A stretch of DNA of 64,000 nucleotides from Pyramidobacter piscolens (GCA_004558205.1 SFDM01000007.1:33106-97105), one strand, 5' to 3'. Shown: positions 50,468-59,235, counted from the first letter of the stretch. The notes: generated by a model not told the origin, from the sequence alone. Numbers and translations are program-made.

Positions 50468-52069
50468 ATGAGTTATAAAGGCAAGGTTCTTTCCGGTATT
50501 CTGTGCGCCATGCTCCTTACGAGCTCGGCCAGCGCCTGCACCGACGTCGTCGTAGGCAGGAACGCCTCCGCAGACGGTTCCGTCATCACCTCCCATACGG
50601 CCGACGGCGCGTTCTACGACGCCAAGGTCCGCTTCATCCCCGGCGGCAAGCACGCCAAGGGCGAAATGATGCCCGTGTTCTGGAACATCACCAACGACGA
50701 ATCCGACGTGGTGACCAAGATCGGCGAGATCCCCCAGGCCGAAGAGACCTACGGCTACTTCCACGTGGGCTACCCCTTCATGAACGAATATGGCCTCGCC
50801 ATCGGCGAGAGCACCTTCGCCCAGAAGGTTGAGATGAAAACCTTCCGTCCCGACGCCCGCGCTATCCTGACCATCGAACAGCTTGAAATTCTTGCGCTTC
50901 AACGCACGAAGACCGCCCGCGAGGCTATCCAGCTCATGGGTTCTTTGGCCGAGAAATACGGCTTCATCGGATCCTGTGACTGCGAAGGCGAAAGCCTGAC
51001 CGTGGCCGACTCCAAGGAAGCCTGGCTCTTCGAGATCCGCGCCGCGGGGATGATGTGGACGCCCGAAAGCGGCAAGCCCGGCGCTTACTGGGTCGCTCAG
51101 CGCGTGCCCGACGATGAAGTGCTCATCACCTGCAACGTGGCCCGCATCCAGGAAGTCCATCCCGAGGACAGTGATAACTTCATGGCCTCCAAGGACTACC
51201 AGCAGTTCGCCATCGACATGGGCTGGTGGGATCCCAAGGGCAAAGAGCCCTTCAACTGGGCCAAAGCCTACGCTCCCTACACCGGCAGCTGGGCTCTGAG
51301 CTCCGATTGGGTCAGAAACCGCCTCTACTCCCTCTACCGCCGCCTGGATCCCGACCGCGAGTGGGACCCTCTGGCGGAAGTCACTTCCTACCCCTTCTCC
51401 GTCAAGCCTTCCAAGAAGCTTTCCGTCCAGGACGTGCAGGCCATGCTCCGCAGCCATCATGACGGTACCGTCTACGACATGTACGAGGCTCCCGAGTGGA
51501 ACATCTGCAAGGACGGCAAGGTCGTCAAGAGCCCTCTGGCCTCTCCTTTCCCCACTCGCGACATGCGCGAGCTCCTGAAAATGAACTACAGCCGCCCCGT
51601 TTCCGTGATCAACTGCGCCTACAGCTTCGTCGCCCAGGTCCGCCCCGACATGCCCAAGCCCCTGACCACCATCCTGTGGTTCGGCTTTGACGCTCCCCAC
51701 ACCACCTGCTACGTGCCCATCTACAACGGCGCTGTGGACACCAAGGAAAGCTGGCGCGTCTTTGACCGCGAAGCTTACGCGGCCGAGTCCGCCCAGTGGG
51801 CCTTCATCCTGGCCGACGACCTGGTGCTGAAGCGCTACGCCGATTCCATGAAGGATCTGCTCGCCCTCCGCGATCCCCTCGAGAAGAGCTTCTTCGACGA
51901 GACCGCCCGCATCGACAAGGAAGGCGCCGAGCTCTACAAGAAGGATCCCAAGGCTGTGGAGAAGATGGTCACCGACTTCACCGTGGACTGCATGGACAAG
52001 GCCGAAAAAGCCTGGCGTCAGCTGAACAGGACGCTGATCACCAAGTACATCAACAACAAAAAGAGCTAA
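50468..52069 (+). CDS. Secreted C69-family dipeptidase, subfamily A, copy 2
   Basis: A 533-residue secreted peptidase, the same length as copy A1 and very similar throughout: Cys24 directly after the signal peptide (LLTSSASA then CTDVVVGRNASADGSVITSH), FHVGYPFMNEYGL, MGWWDPKGKEPFNWAKAYAP and the C-terminal NNKKS. Codon choice is especially biased to strongly used codons, hinting at high expression. An AGGTAATAGG site precedes the ATG. It starts a new transcription segment behind the terminator at 50366-50406, with the DUF6305 gene downstream. Confidence 0.92.
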   Translation: MSYKGKVLSGILCAMLLTSSASACTDVVVGRNASADGSVITSHTADGAFYDAKVRFIPGGKHAKGEMMPVFWNITNDESDVVTKIGEIPQAEETYGYFHVGYPFMNEYGLAIGESTFAQKVEMKTFRPDARAILTIEQLEILALQRTKTAREAIQLMGSLAEKYGFIGSCDCEGESLTVADSKEAWLFEIRAAGMMWTPESGKPGAYWVAQRVPDDEVLITCNVARIQEVHPEDSDNFMASKDYQQFAIDMGWWDPKGKEPFNWAKAYAPYTGSWALSSDWVRNRLYSLYRRLDPDREWDPLAEVTSYPFSVKPSKKLSVQDVQAMLRSHHDGTVYDMYEAPEWNICKDGKVVKSPLASPFPTRDMRELLKMNYSRPVSVINCAYSFVAQVRPDMPKPLTTILWFGFDAPHTTCYVPIYNGAVDTKESWRVFDREAYAAESAQWAFILADDLVLKRYADSMKDLLALRDPLEKSFFDETARIDKEGAELYKKDPKAVEKMVTDFTVDCMDKAEKAWRQLNRTLITKYINNKKS

Positions 52070-52183
52070 CCCCTTCCGGCGCCTTCAAAAGGCTGGAGGT
52101 TCGGTTTTGTTCGAAGGATCAGGCAGGGGTTTTCATGTCCCGGCCTGATCCCCCAAGTATCTCTTTAAGGAGGAAAATATCAC

Positions 52184-52735
52184 ATGAAAAAGATCCTTGC
52201 CGCCTTCGTGGCGGTGCTCACCATCGGCGTGCTGAGCAGCTTTGCCTTCGCCGTCGAAGCTCCCAAGCTGAACGGTCCCTTTATCGTCACCACCTGCGGC
52301 CAGAGCCCCGGCGCTGTTATGGTGCGCATGTCGGCCATGCAGGCCAAGATCGTGGCCAATCACGATAACAAACTGACCGCTGAAAAGCTCGCCGCCACCG
52401 GCGCAAAGACTCTCATCGTCACTTCCGGCACCAGCATGAAGGGTATGGGCGCCGCCGGCACCAGCGTAGAAAACGAGATCGCCCGCTGCACCGCGCTGAT
52501 CGCCGAAGCCAAGAAGCTCGGCATGACCGTGGTGGGCGCCCACATCGAAGGCATGGCCCGCCGCACCGACAGTTCCGACGCCGCTTCCATCGAAGCGGTC
52601 ATGAAGGACGCCGACGTGATCCTGGTCGTCAAGGACAGCGACAGCGACGGATTCTTCACCAAGTACGCCCAGGAGCACAACAAGCCTCTGATCGTCGCCA
52701 AGGACGCTCTTGCCATCGGAACCGCGCTGAAGTAA
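52184..52735 (+). CDS. DUF6305 family secreted protein
   Basis: A 183-residue protein with a signal peptide (MKKILAAFVAVLTIGVLSSFAFA) and a compact alpha/beta domain: FIVTTCGQSPGAVMVRMSA, TLIVTSGTSMKGMGAAGTS, VVGAHIEGMARRTDSSD, VILVVKDSDSDGFF, and YAQEHNKPLIVAKDAL. Its alternating hydrophobic strands and glycine-rich turns look like a Rossmann-type binding domain. It fits the DUF6305 family as I recall it; function unknown. It is placed between C69 peptidases and a TRAP-like permease, so it is a candidate periplasmic substrate-binding or processing partner; that is inference. AAGGAGG precedes the ATG. Confidence 0.72.
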   Translation: MKKILAAFVAVLTIGVLSSFAFAVEAPKLNGPFIVTTCGQSPGAVMVRMSAMQAKIVANHDNKLTAEKLAATGAKTLIVTSGTSMKGMGAAGTSVENEIARCTALIAEAKKLGMTVVGAHIEGMARRTDSSDAASIEAVMKDADVILVVKDSDSDGFFTKYAQEHNKPLIVAKDALAIGTALK

Positions 52736-52745
52736 CCACAATCAG

Positions 52746-52772
52746 GAGGTCTCGCTTGAGGCCTCTTTTTTT
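52746..52772 (+). terminator. Short terminator or attenuator between DUF6305 and permease genes
   Basis: GAGGTCTC, a GCTT loop and GAGGCCTC form an eight-pair stem (one G-U pair), followed by seven T. It probably lets the secreted protein be made in excess over the downstream permease. Confidence 0.75.
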
Positions 52773-52799
52773 CTGAAAACCGAAAGGACGTAATCACCG

Positions 52800-54134
52800 A
52801 TGACCATGTTTCATCACTCCTTGCTGGTGCTGGCCGCCGTCGTTTTGGCGTTTATCATCGGCAAGAAATTCAAGCTGAGCACCGAACTGTCCATGTTCGT
52901 CTCGGCTCTGGCGGGAATGGCCGCTCACGCGCTGCTGCCGCAGGGCGTGGATCCCCGTTCTCCCCTTCCCTTCTTCGAGATGGTCCGCCATGTCGTAGAG
53001 GGATCCTTCACCTATTTTGACGTGTGCCTGATCTTCCTGACGGCCACGTTCTTCATGACCCTTTACAAGGAATCGGGCGGCGTGGCTTTCATCGTGCGCC
53101 GCATCGTCCGCAGCTTCCATGCCCATCGCGTGGTCTGCCTGCTGCTGCTCACGCTGGTCATGCTGGTCCCCGGCGCCATCACCGGCTCCGGTGCCACAGC
53201 CGTGCTGACCGTAGGCTCCCTGGTGGGCTCCGTGCTGATGGCCATGGGCGTCTCCGAAGACCGCCGCGTAGCGCTGATCTTCCTTCTCGCCGCCATGAGC
53301 GCCGCCTGCCCCCCCATCAACCTCTGGGCCATGATGGCCGCCGCCGGCGCGAACATGCCCTACGTGGGATTCGGCGCGCCCCTGGCGCTGATGTCCATCG
53401 TGGGCGCCCTGTTCTCCACCTTCTGGCTTGCCGGCCGCGGCAAGGCTATCGACGTGGACAAGGCTCTTGCCAACCTGCCCGAAGCTCCCGCAGCGTGGAA
53501 CTGGACGAAGGCCGCCCTGCCTTTCGTGGTCCTGATCGTCTTGGTGCTCGCCGGCCGCGTGTGGCCTCACAGCTTCCCGATCCTCGGCCTGCCGCTGGTC
53601 TTCATGATCTGCGCTCTCTCTGTGGTCATCCTGAGCCCCGTGAAGCTTCACGTCTTCACCGTGGCCCGTCAGACCGTGGATAACCTTCTGGGCCTGGTGG
53701 GAGCCATGGTCGTAGTCGGCGCCCTGATCCAGGTGCTCGCCCTGAGCGGCGCCCGCGGGCTGCTGTCGCTGGCCGTGGTCATCCTGCCGCTGTCGGTGCT
53801 CTTCGCCACGCTGTGGATCATCCTGCCTCTCTCGGAAGGCGTGCTTCAGTACGCAGTGGCCCCTCTTTTCGGCGTGCCGCTGATCATGCTCTTCAACATG
53901 CTGGGCCTTGATCCCATCGTCTCGCTGTCAACCTGGGCCGTCATGTGGCCCGTCGGCGACTGCCTGCCGCCCACCGCCGTGGTCGGCCGCGCCGCCGTCA
54001 TGGAATTGGACTATAAGGGCAGCTATTACGGCGGCTTCGTCAAAACCGCCCTCGTCCCTATGGCCTTCATCCTCGCTGTCTGCACGCTCTGCATGATCTA
54101 CAGCAAGGAACTGGCCGCCGTGATTGGAGGTTAA
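52800..54134 (+). CDS. TRAP/ion-transporter-superfamily permease (DctM-like)
   Basis: A 444-residue membrane protein with about twelve hydrophobic segments in two related halves. Helix-break motifs are visible: GAITGSGATAVLTVGS with MSAACPPINLWAM in the first half, and DPIVSLSTWAVMWPVGDCLPPTAVVGRAAV in the second, the pattern of IT-superfamily transporters such as TRAP large subunits and citrate permeases. Likely substrate is an anionic amino-acid derivative or dipeptide. It is followed four bases later by a 56-residue membrane peptide and then the M14-like enzyme, forming a probable three-gene unit. The start ATG could also be two codons later. Confidence 0.78.
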   Translation: MTMFHHSLLVLAAVVLAFIIGKKFKLSTELSMFVSALAGMAAHALLPQGVDPRSPLPFFEMVRHVVEGSFTYFDVCLIFLTATFFMTLYKESGGVAFIVRRIVRSFHAHRVVCLLLLTLVMLVPGAITGSGATAVLTVGSLVGSVLMAMGVSEDRRVALIFLLAAMSAACPPINLWAMMAAAGANMPYVGFGAPLALMSIVGALFSTFWLAGRGKAIDVDKALANLPEAPAAWNWTKAALPFVVLIVLVLAGRVWPHSFPILGLPLVFMICALSVVILSPVKLHVFTVARQTVDNLLGLVGAMVVVGALIQVLALSGARGLLSLAVVILPLSVLFATLWIILPLSEGVLQYAVAPLFGVPLIMLFNMLGLDPIVSLSTWAVMWPVGDCLPPTAVVGRAAVMELDYKGSYYGGFVKTALVPMAFILAVCTLCMIYSKELAAVIGG

Positions 54135-54138
54135 CGTC

Positions 54139-54309
54139 ATGGATATGGTGCTTATCAATAACGCCGTGATGTGGCTCTACTATGCCATCGCCGCGTTTTT
54201 CCTCGTGGCCGTGGTCGTCAACTTCGTGAAAACGAAGGATCCGCAGAATGCCGTTCTCTACTGCATCGTCATGATGCCCTTCGTGCTGCGCATTCTGCGC
54301 CTGAAGTAG
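54139..54309 (+). CDS. 56-residue single- or double-pass membrane peptide
   Basis: A very small protein (MDMVLINNAVMWLYYAIAAF...RILRLK) with a hydrophobic core of about 22 residues, a short polar stretch (KTKDPQN) and a second hydrophobic stretch ending in a basic RILRLK. ATG 54139 has GGAGG nine bases upstream, and the gene is spaced 4 bases after the permease stop and 13 before the next start, so it is almost certainly real and translated. By size and position it may be a stabilising small subunit, like the small TRAP subunit, but the sequence does not resemble DctQ. Confidence 0.7.
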   Translation: MDMVLINNAVMWLYYAIAAFFLVAVVVNFVKTKDPQNAVLYCIVMMPFVLRILRLK

Positions 54310-54322
54310 GGGGAAGTTCTGA

Positions 54323-55486
54323 ATGAATCTGAAAGCTCTCAAAGTAACGGCCTTCGTGGTCATCGGCGCCGCCGTGGCCACCGCCGGAATGCTGTTTAAG
54401 GAACACCGCGAGTTCAAAGAACCGGTGGTCGTCAGCCCGGCCGTAACTCAGGTCAAAAAGCTCAGCGACTACTCCGACGTGGTCAAGGACACCGTGAACG
54501 ATGCCAACGTCTACATCTTCGACAGCGGCGTCCCGGGCGGAACGTTGCTGATCATCGGCGGCACTCACCCCGAGGAACCCGTGGCCAACATGTCCGCCCA
54601 GGTCTTCACTGAGAACCTGAAGGTCACCGCCGGCCGCGTGATCGTCATCGACCGCATCAACACCAGCGCTTCCACGTCCACCCGTATGGGTGAAGCCTAT
54701 CCCCGTTTCTTCCACGTGAAGACGCCCTGGGGCGTCAAGCAGTGGCGTTACGGCGACCGCTCCGCCAACCCGCTGGACTCCTGGCCTGATCCCGAGGTTT
54801 ACGTGCACTACCCCAGCGGCCAGAACCTGGCCTACATGGACATCCGCAACGCCAACCGCAACTGGCCCGGACGCCCCAATGGCCTGCTGACGGAGCGCAC
54901 GGCCTACGCCGCCATGGAGCTGATCCGCAAGGAAAAGGTGGACCTGACCATGGACTTCCACGAGGCTGAGCTGGAATACGCCGTGGAAAACACCATCGTC
55001 GTCCACGAAAAAGGCCAGGACGTAGCCGCCATGGCGGCCATGATGCTGACCTCCCAGACCTTCGACGTGGCCATCGGCATGGAATTCTCGCCCAAGGCAC
55101 TGCATGGCCTGAGCCACCGCGAGATCGGCGACCATTCCCAGGCTGCTTCCTACCTCTGCGAGGTGGCGGAGCCCATGCTTGACCGAATCCGCGGCATCAC
55201 CGACGAAGAGCTGCTGATGTCGGGCAAGGACCGCTTCGTCATGAAGGCGGGCGAGCATAAGCTGCTCTACGCCCCCATCGACGAGAACGGCTGGCCCGCC
55301 GACAAGCGCGTGGCCCGCCACGTGCAGACCATGCTCACGATCCTCGAGGTCAACAACATGGTGCACCCCGAACAGACCATCATGATCGAGGGCATTCCCG
55401 GCTACGCCGAGATCATGGAAAAAGGACTGGGCTCCCTGTTCCACAACCCCTCAGAAGCTCCCAAGGACCGCTTGTTCTACGATTAA
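54323..55486 (+). CDS. Membrane-anchored succinylglutamate desuccinylase/aspartoacylase-type (M14) zinc enzyme
   Basis: A 387-residue protein with an N-terminal membrane anchor (about 8-25, VTAFVVIGAAVATAGMLF) and a catalytic M14 domain. It shows zinc ligands in GGTHPEE (His82, Glu85), the carboxylate-binding NANRNWPG motif (AstE/AspA N-R-PG box), and DFHEAE with His213 as third ligand. These enzymes hydrolyse N-acyl amino acids such as N-acetyl-aspartate or N-succinyl-glutamate; here the domain probably faces the periplasm. It directly follows the permease and the small membrane peptide, so deacylation may be coupled to uptake. Confidence 0.85.
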   Translation: MNLKALKVTAFVVIGAAVATAGMLFKEHREFKEPVVVSPAVTQVKKLSDYSDVVKDTVNDANVYIFDSGVPGGTLLIIGGTHPEEPVANMSAQVFTENLKVTAGRVIVIDRINTSASTSTRMGEAYPRFFHVKTPWGVKQWRYGDRSANPLDSWPDPEVYVHYPSGQNLAYMDIRNANRNWPGRPNGLLTERTAYAAMELIRKEKVDLTMDFHEAELEYAVENTIVVHEKGQDVAAMAAMMLTSQTFDVAIGMEFSPKALHGLSHREIGDHSQAASYLCEVAEPMLDRIRGITDEELLMSGKDRFVMKAGEHKLLYAPIDENGWPADKRVARHVQTMLTILEVNNMVHPEQTIMIEGIPGYAEIMEKGLGSLFHNPSEAPKDRLFYD

Positions 55487-55640
55487 ATAACTCTCCGTCC
55501 CGGGCCAATCCAACGTCTTCAGCGCCTCCGGTTGGCCCGGCGGCGGCTCTCTCCGCAGCCAGCCGGCTATCCGGCGTCTTTTGTCTGTGATGAACGTTTT
55601 TCAAACGGAAGATTTTGCAATATTCAGTTCGGTTTCAAGA

Positions 55641-55675
55641 AGCCCTGATTTCCGGGGGAAAATGAGGGCTTTTTC
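55641..55675 (+). terminator. Intrinsic terminator after the M14-like gene
   Basis: AGCCCT and AGGGCT enclose a purine-rich loop and are followed by TTTTT. A second hairpin of CGGGCCAA and TTGGCCCG lies just after the stop codon (about 55502-55540) without a T run. Confidence 0.65.
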
Positions 55676-55764
55676 GTTGAAATGAGTTATCGCGCCTGTC
55701 GTTTTGATTTTTACGGATTTTCCCAGAGTAAAAGAAGAATATACTTATACGGAGGTCTTTGAAC

Positions 55765-57438
55765 ATGAACGCACGCACCATGATTCGTTCCATCGCCGCC
55801 TTTACGGCGACGCTGCTGATCAGTTCCACGGCCCTGGCCTGCACGCCCATGGGCGTCGGCAAGGACGCCACCGCCGACGGTTCCGTTATGGCCGCCCATA
55901 CCTGCGACAGCTGGTACGACGCCCGCGTCAAGGTAGTCCCCGGCGGCGATCACAAAGAGGGCGAGATGGTGGACATCAACATCGTCGCCTGCATGGACAG
56001 CCGCCCCGGCCGCACGCTGACCCTCAGCGGCCAGGTTCCTCAGGTCCCCCACACCTACACCTATTTCCACATCGGCTATCCCTTCATGAACGAGCACCAG
56101 GTCATGATCGGCGAGCACACCTGGACAGGCCGCGATGAGATCCAGAGCAGCAACGGCATGTTCTACATCGAAAACCTGGAGGTCCTGGGCCTTCAGCGCG
56201 GCAAGACCGCCCGCGAAGTCATCAAGGTCATGGGCGAACTGGCTGAGAAGTACGGCTATGGTGACGGCGGCGAAGGCCTGATCATCGCCGACGGCAAGGA
56301 ACTCTGGGTCTTTGAAGTCTGCGGCGCCGGCCTGCTCTGGACCCGCGACTCCGGCAAGCCCGGCGCGATCTGGGCCGCCCGCCGCGTGCCCGACGATCAT
56401 TTCTTCGTCGCGGCCAACCGCTCGCGCCTCGGCGTGATCGACTTCAACGACAAGGACAACTTCATGTACTCCTCCAACATCACCGAACTGGCCGAGCAGA
56501 TGGGCTGGTGGAAGCAGGGCACGCCCTTCAACTTCTCCCACATCTTCGACAACGGCAACTACGGCGAAGCGGCCAAGAACAGCTTTGGCAGCTCCCGCCG
56601 CGAGTGGCGGGCCCTGGACATCGTGGCCCCCTCTCTGAAGCTCACCGCCGGTTCCGGACGTCAGGACTACCCCTTCTCCGTCAAGCCCGATCACAAGCTT
56701 TCCGTCCAGGATCTCCAGAAGATCTACCGCGACCACCTCGAAGGCACGCCCTATGACATGACCAAGGGTCTGGCCGCCGGCCCCTTCGGCTCGCCCGCCC
56801 GTTACCGCCCCCAGAAGCCCAAGCATGACATGGAAGACCGCAAGGCTTTCGCCGCCTGGGAGCGCGCCATCGCCGTGCCTCAGTGCTCCTACAGCTTCAT
56901 CGGCCAGACCCGCGGCGACATGCCCGCAGCCATCGGCGGCGTAATGTGGTTCGGCCTTGCCGCGCCCGACACCACGGTCTACACGCCCATCTACGCCGGC
57001 GTCGCCGAGCTGCCCAAGAACTGGGGCGAGAACGACCGCGTGAACTTCAACACCGACAACCCCTGGTGGGCTTTCAACTTCGTCCAGCAGTGGGCTCAGC
57101 TCCGCTGGGACATGATGTACCCCGAGATCCAGGCCGAACAGAAGAAGATCGAACAGAGCTATTTTGACGCTCAGCCCGCCTTTGAGAAGAAAGCTCTGGA
57201 AGTTTACGCCAAGGATCCCGCCGAAGCGGCCAAGCTCCTCACCAAGCACTGCAGCGACAACATGAAGAACCTGGAAAAGACCTGGTGGGCCTTCGCCACG
57301 CATCTGATCTCCAAATACGGCCAGATGCCCTTCTACATCGAAGACAACAAGATCAAGCAGCCCGGCTACAACCCCGAATGGCTCAAAGCCGTCGACTTCG
57401 GCAGCACCATGATCGACGACGTCAAGAACGGCCGGTAG
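55765..57438 (+). CDS. Secreted C69-family dipeptidase, subfamily B, copy 2
   Basis: A 557-residue secreted peptidase closely related to copy B1: signal peptide of 25 residues ending STALA, Cys26 in CTPMGVGKDATADGSVMAAH, FHIGYPFMNEHQVM, MGWWKQGTPFNFSHIF and the C-terminal extension (IKQPGYNPEWLKAVDFGS). ATG 55765 is preceded by GGAGG about nine bases upstream; a TTG two codons earlier is less likely. It has its own upstream terminator and downstream perfect hairpin, so it is a single-gene unit closing the island. Confidence 0.92.
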   Translation: MNARTMIRSIAAFTATLLISSTALACTPMGVGKDATADGSVMAAHTCDSWYDARVKVVPGGDHKEGEMVDINIVACMDSRPGRTLTLSGQVPQVPHTYTYFHIGYPFMNEHQVMIGEHTWTGRDEIQSSNGMFYIENLEVLGLQRGKTAREVIKVMGELAEKYGYGDGGEGLIIADGKELWVFEVCGAGLLWTRDSGKPGAIWAARRVPDDHFFVAANRSRLGVIDFNDKDNFMYSSNITELAEQMGWWKQGTPFNFSHIFDNGNYGEAAKNSFGSSRREWRALDIVAPSLKLTAGSGRQDYPFSVKPDHKLSVQDLQKIYRDHLEGTPYDMTKGLAAGPFGSPARYRPQKPKHDMEDRKAFAAWERAIAVPQCSYSFIGQTRGDMPAAIGGVMWFGLAAPDTTVYTPIYAGVAELPKNWGENDRVNFNTDNPWWAFNFVQQWAQLRWDMMYPEIQAEQKKIEQSYFDAQPAFEKKALEVYAKDPAEAAKLLTKHCSDNMKNLEKTWWAFATHLISKYGQMPFYIEDNKIKQPGYNPEWLKAVDFGSTMIDDVKNGR

Positions 57439-57490
57439 AACTCGAAACGCTCCGCGCGGTTCGTCCCCCCAATGAACGCGCTGAAGGCGC

Positions 57491-57542
57491 GCACATAAAA
57501 GAGCGTCCGCAGATAGAAATCTGCGGACGCTCTTTTATGTGC
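57491..57542. terminator. Bidirectional intrinsic terminator with a 23-base perfect stem
   Basis: GCACATAAAAGAGCGTCC... (57491-57513) is exactly complementary to 57520-57542 around a six-base loop. It sits between the convergent C69 copy B2 and the dehydrogenase gene. Confidence 0.92.
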
Positions 57543-57580
57543 GGAAGTATAGAAAAAATGCCCCGCCTGCACAAAAGGGA

Positions 57581-58552
57581 TCAGCGGGCGTTCAGTTCTT
57601 TTTCGTTGACCAGGTACTGCACCTTTTCGCCGTGAAGGAACCTCTTGATGTTGGCGCTGATCATGGGGATCATCACTTCTCCGATATCGGAAGCGACGCC
57701 GCCGATATGGGGCGTGATCACGATGTTGGGGTGGTTCAGCAGAGGATGCCCCGCCGGCAGCGGGTCGTCTTCCACGCAGTCCAGCCCGGCGCCCATCAGC
57801 CGTCCTTCGTCGATAGCCACGAGCAGCGCGCTGTCGTCGATCAGGCCGCCGCGGGCTGTGTTGACCAGGATTGCGTTTTTCTTCATCTTCGCGATCATCG
57901 AGGCGTCCAGCATGTGGTGGTTGTCCTCGGTCAGAGGCACGTGGAGGCTGATCACGTCGGAAGTGCGGACAAGCTCTTCCAACGACACGTAGGTCATGGC
58001 AAACTCCCGCTCCATCTCCGGTTTCAGGCGGAACACGTCGTAATACTGGACCTGAGCGCCGAAAGCCTGCACCTTGCGCGCCACCTGGCGGCCTATGTTG
58101 CCGCCTCCGACGATGCCCACCTTCTTCGCGTTCAGCGTGACCGCGTTGTCGGTAAACAGGGTGCGGCTCCACACGCCGCTCTGGATGCTCTTGTTATGGA
58201 ACATCAGGTTGCGCCCTACGGCAAGCATCAGCAGCACCGCCAGTTCGGACACGCTGTAGGCGTTGGCTCCGGGCGTGTTGGTCACCATGACGCCCTTCTC
58301 GCCCGCGCAGGCGATGTCCACGGTGTCGTACCCCACGCCCCAGCGGCAGAGCAGTTTCAGCTTTGCGTTGCGCTCGATCACGTCCCTGGGAGCTTTGAAA
58401 ACGCGCAGAACCATGCAGTCGGCGTCGTCCAGCTTCTCATAGGCCTCAGGCGTGTTCACGAGGGCAAACTGCACATCCTCACCCGCCAGCTGCGCCTGAA
58501 AGGCTTCAAGCGTTCCAGGCGGATATTTTCCCACAAGTGCGATTTTCGTCAT
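57581..58552 (-). CDS. D-isomer-specific 2-hydroxyacid dehydrogenase (SerA/hydroxypyruvate-reductase-like)
   Basis: A 323-residue NAD-dependent enzyme. Features: RWGVGYDTVDI, the nucleotide loop VGIVGGGNIGRQVA, NTARGGLIDD with the conserved Arg, EDDPLP with the Glu and the catalytic His in TPHIGG. No ACT domain is present, so it is the short form rather than the regulated phosphoglycerate dehydrogenase. It reduces a 2-oxoacid to the D-hydroxyacid or the reverse, plausibly in amino-acid fermentation. Divergent from the proline-rich gene; its terminator is shared with the C69 gene. Confidence 0.93.
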   Translation of the reverse strand: MTKIALVGKYPPGTLEAFQAQLAGEDVQFALVNTPEAYEKLDDADCMVLRVFKAPRDVIERNAKLKLLCRWGVGYDTVDIACAGEKGVMVTNTPGANAYSVSELAVLLMLAVGRNLMFHNKSIQSGVWSRTLFTDNAVTLNAKKVGIVGGGNIGRQVARKVQAFGAQVQYYDVFRLKPEMEREFAMTYVSLEELVRTSDVISLHVPLTEDNHHMLDASMIAKMKKNAILVNTARGGLIDDSALLVAIDEGRLMGAGLDCVEDDPLPAGHPLLNHPNIVITPHIGGVASDIGEVMIPMISANIKRFLHGEKVQYLVNEKELNAR

Positions 58553-58824
58553 GTATTTTTCGAACCTTTCTTGTTCGTCTCAGTTCTCGTGCGGCGAACC
58601 GCACCGTCTCTCCCATCGGAGCGCGCTGTTCATTGGCCGATACTAGCACAATCAACCTATAACAGTCAACCGCCCGTTAGAAAATTATTTCTTCGTCCTT
58701 TTCTCCACCCCCCGAAATGGCAAAATCTTCAATGCATATCGCCCTTTCCTGTGGTAGACTATTCTCATACAGAAAGGCATTCCGGCTTTTTTGAAATTTA
58801 CCGATTCATCGGAGGTGTATAGGT

Positions 58825-59235
58825 ATGAGAATCAGCAAAACCACTCTTACGATCACCCTTGCCGCGGCGCTGGCCGTGGTTTCCGGGGCCGCAGCTCAAG
58901 CGCAGCCCCGGCGGAACGGGGAGCTGCCCGAAGGGCTGAACGCTCTCCGGCAGGCTTCGCCCATAGTGGCTAGTTTTTGGGATGCGGGGCGTCCCGAAGA
59001 ACCCAGATATCACCCCAACGACCGGCCGCCTCAGCCGCCCCGGCCTGCTCCGCCCCGCAAGCCGCCTCAATACAGGCCGCCCCAGCATCCCCAGGGCCCC
59101 GACCACTACCGCAGGCCGCCCGAACCGCCTCGCCCGCAGCCTCAGCCGCCTCGGCCAAAACCTCAGCCGCCCCGGCCTGAACCTCCGCGCCCCGTGCCGC
59201 CCAAGCCTCAGCCCCATCCCGGCTACCGTCCTTAG
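58825..59235 (+). CDS. Secreted proline-rich low-complexity protein
   Basis: A 136-residue protein: signal peptide (MRISKTTLTITLAAALAVVSGAAAQA), a short segment ELPEGLNALRQASPIVASFW, and from about residue 55 almost only Pro, Arg, Gln and Lys in PPRPxPPRPxP patterns ending PHPGYRP. Such polyproline tails are extended and bind cell-wall or SH3-like partners in other systems; no enzymatic region is present. GGAGG precedes the ATG by about 11 bases. It is an isolated single gene and function is unknown. Confidence 0.7.
   Translation: MRISKTTLTITLAAALAVVSGAAAQAQPRRNGELPEGLNALRQASPIVASFWDAGRPEEPRYHPNDRPPQPPRPAPPRKPPQYRPPQHPQGPDHYRRPPEPPRPQPQPPRPKPQPPRPEPPRPVPPKPQPHPGYRP

Noticed and set aside
54708..54723. 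CTTCCACGTGAAGA inside the M14-like gene as a third parS
   Set aside because: It has several mismatches outside the CACGTG core and lies inside a coding region.
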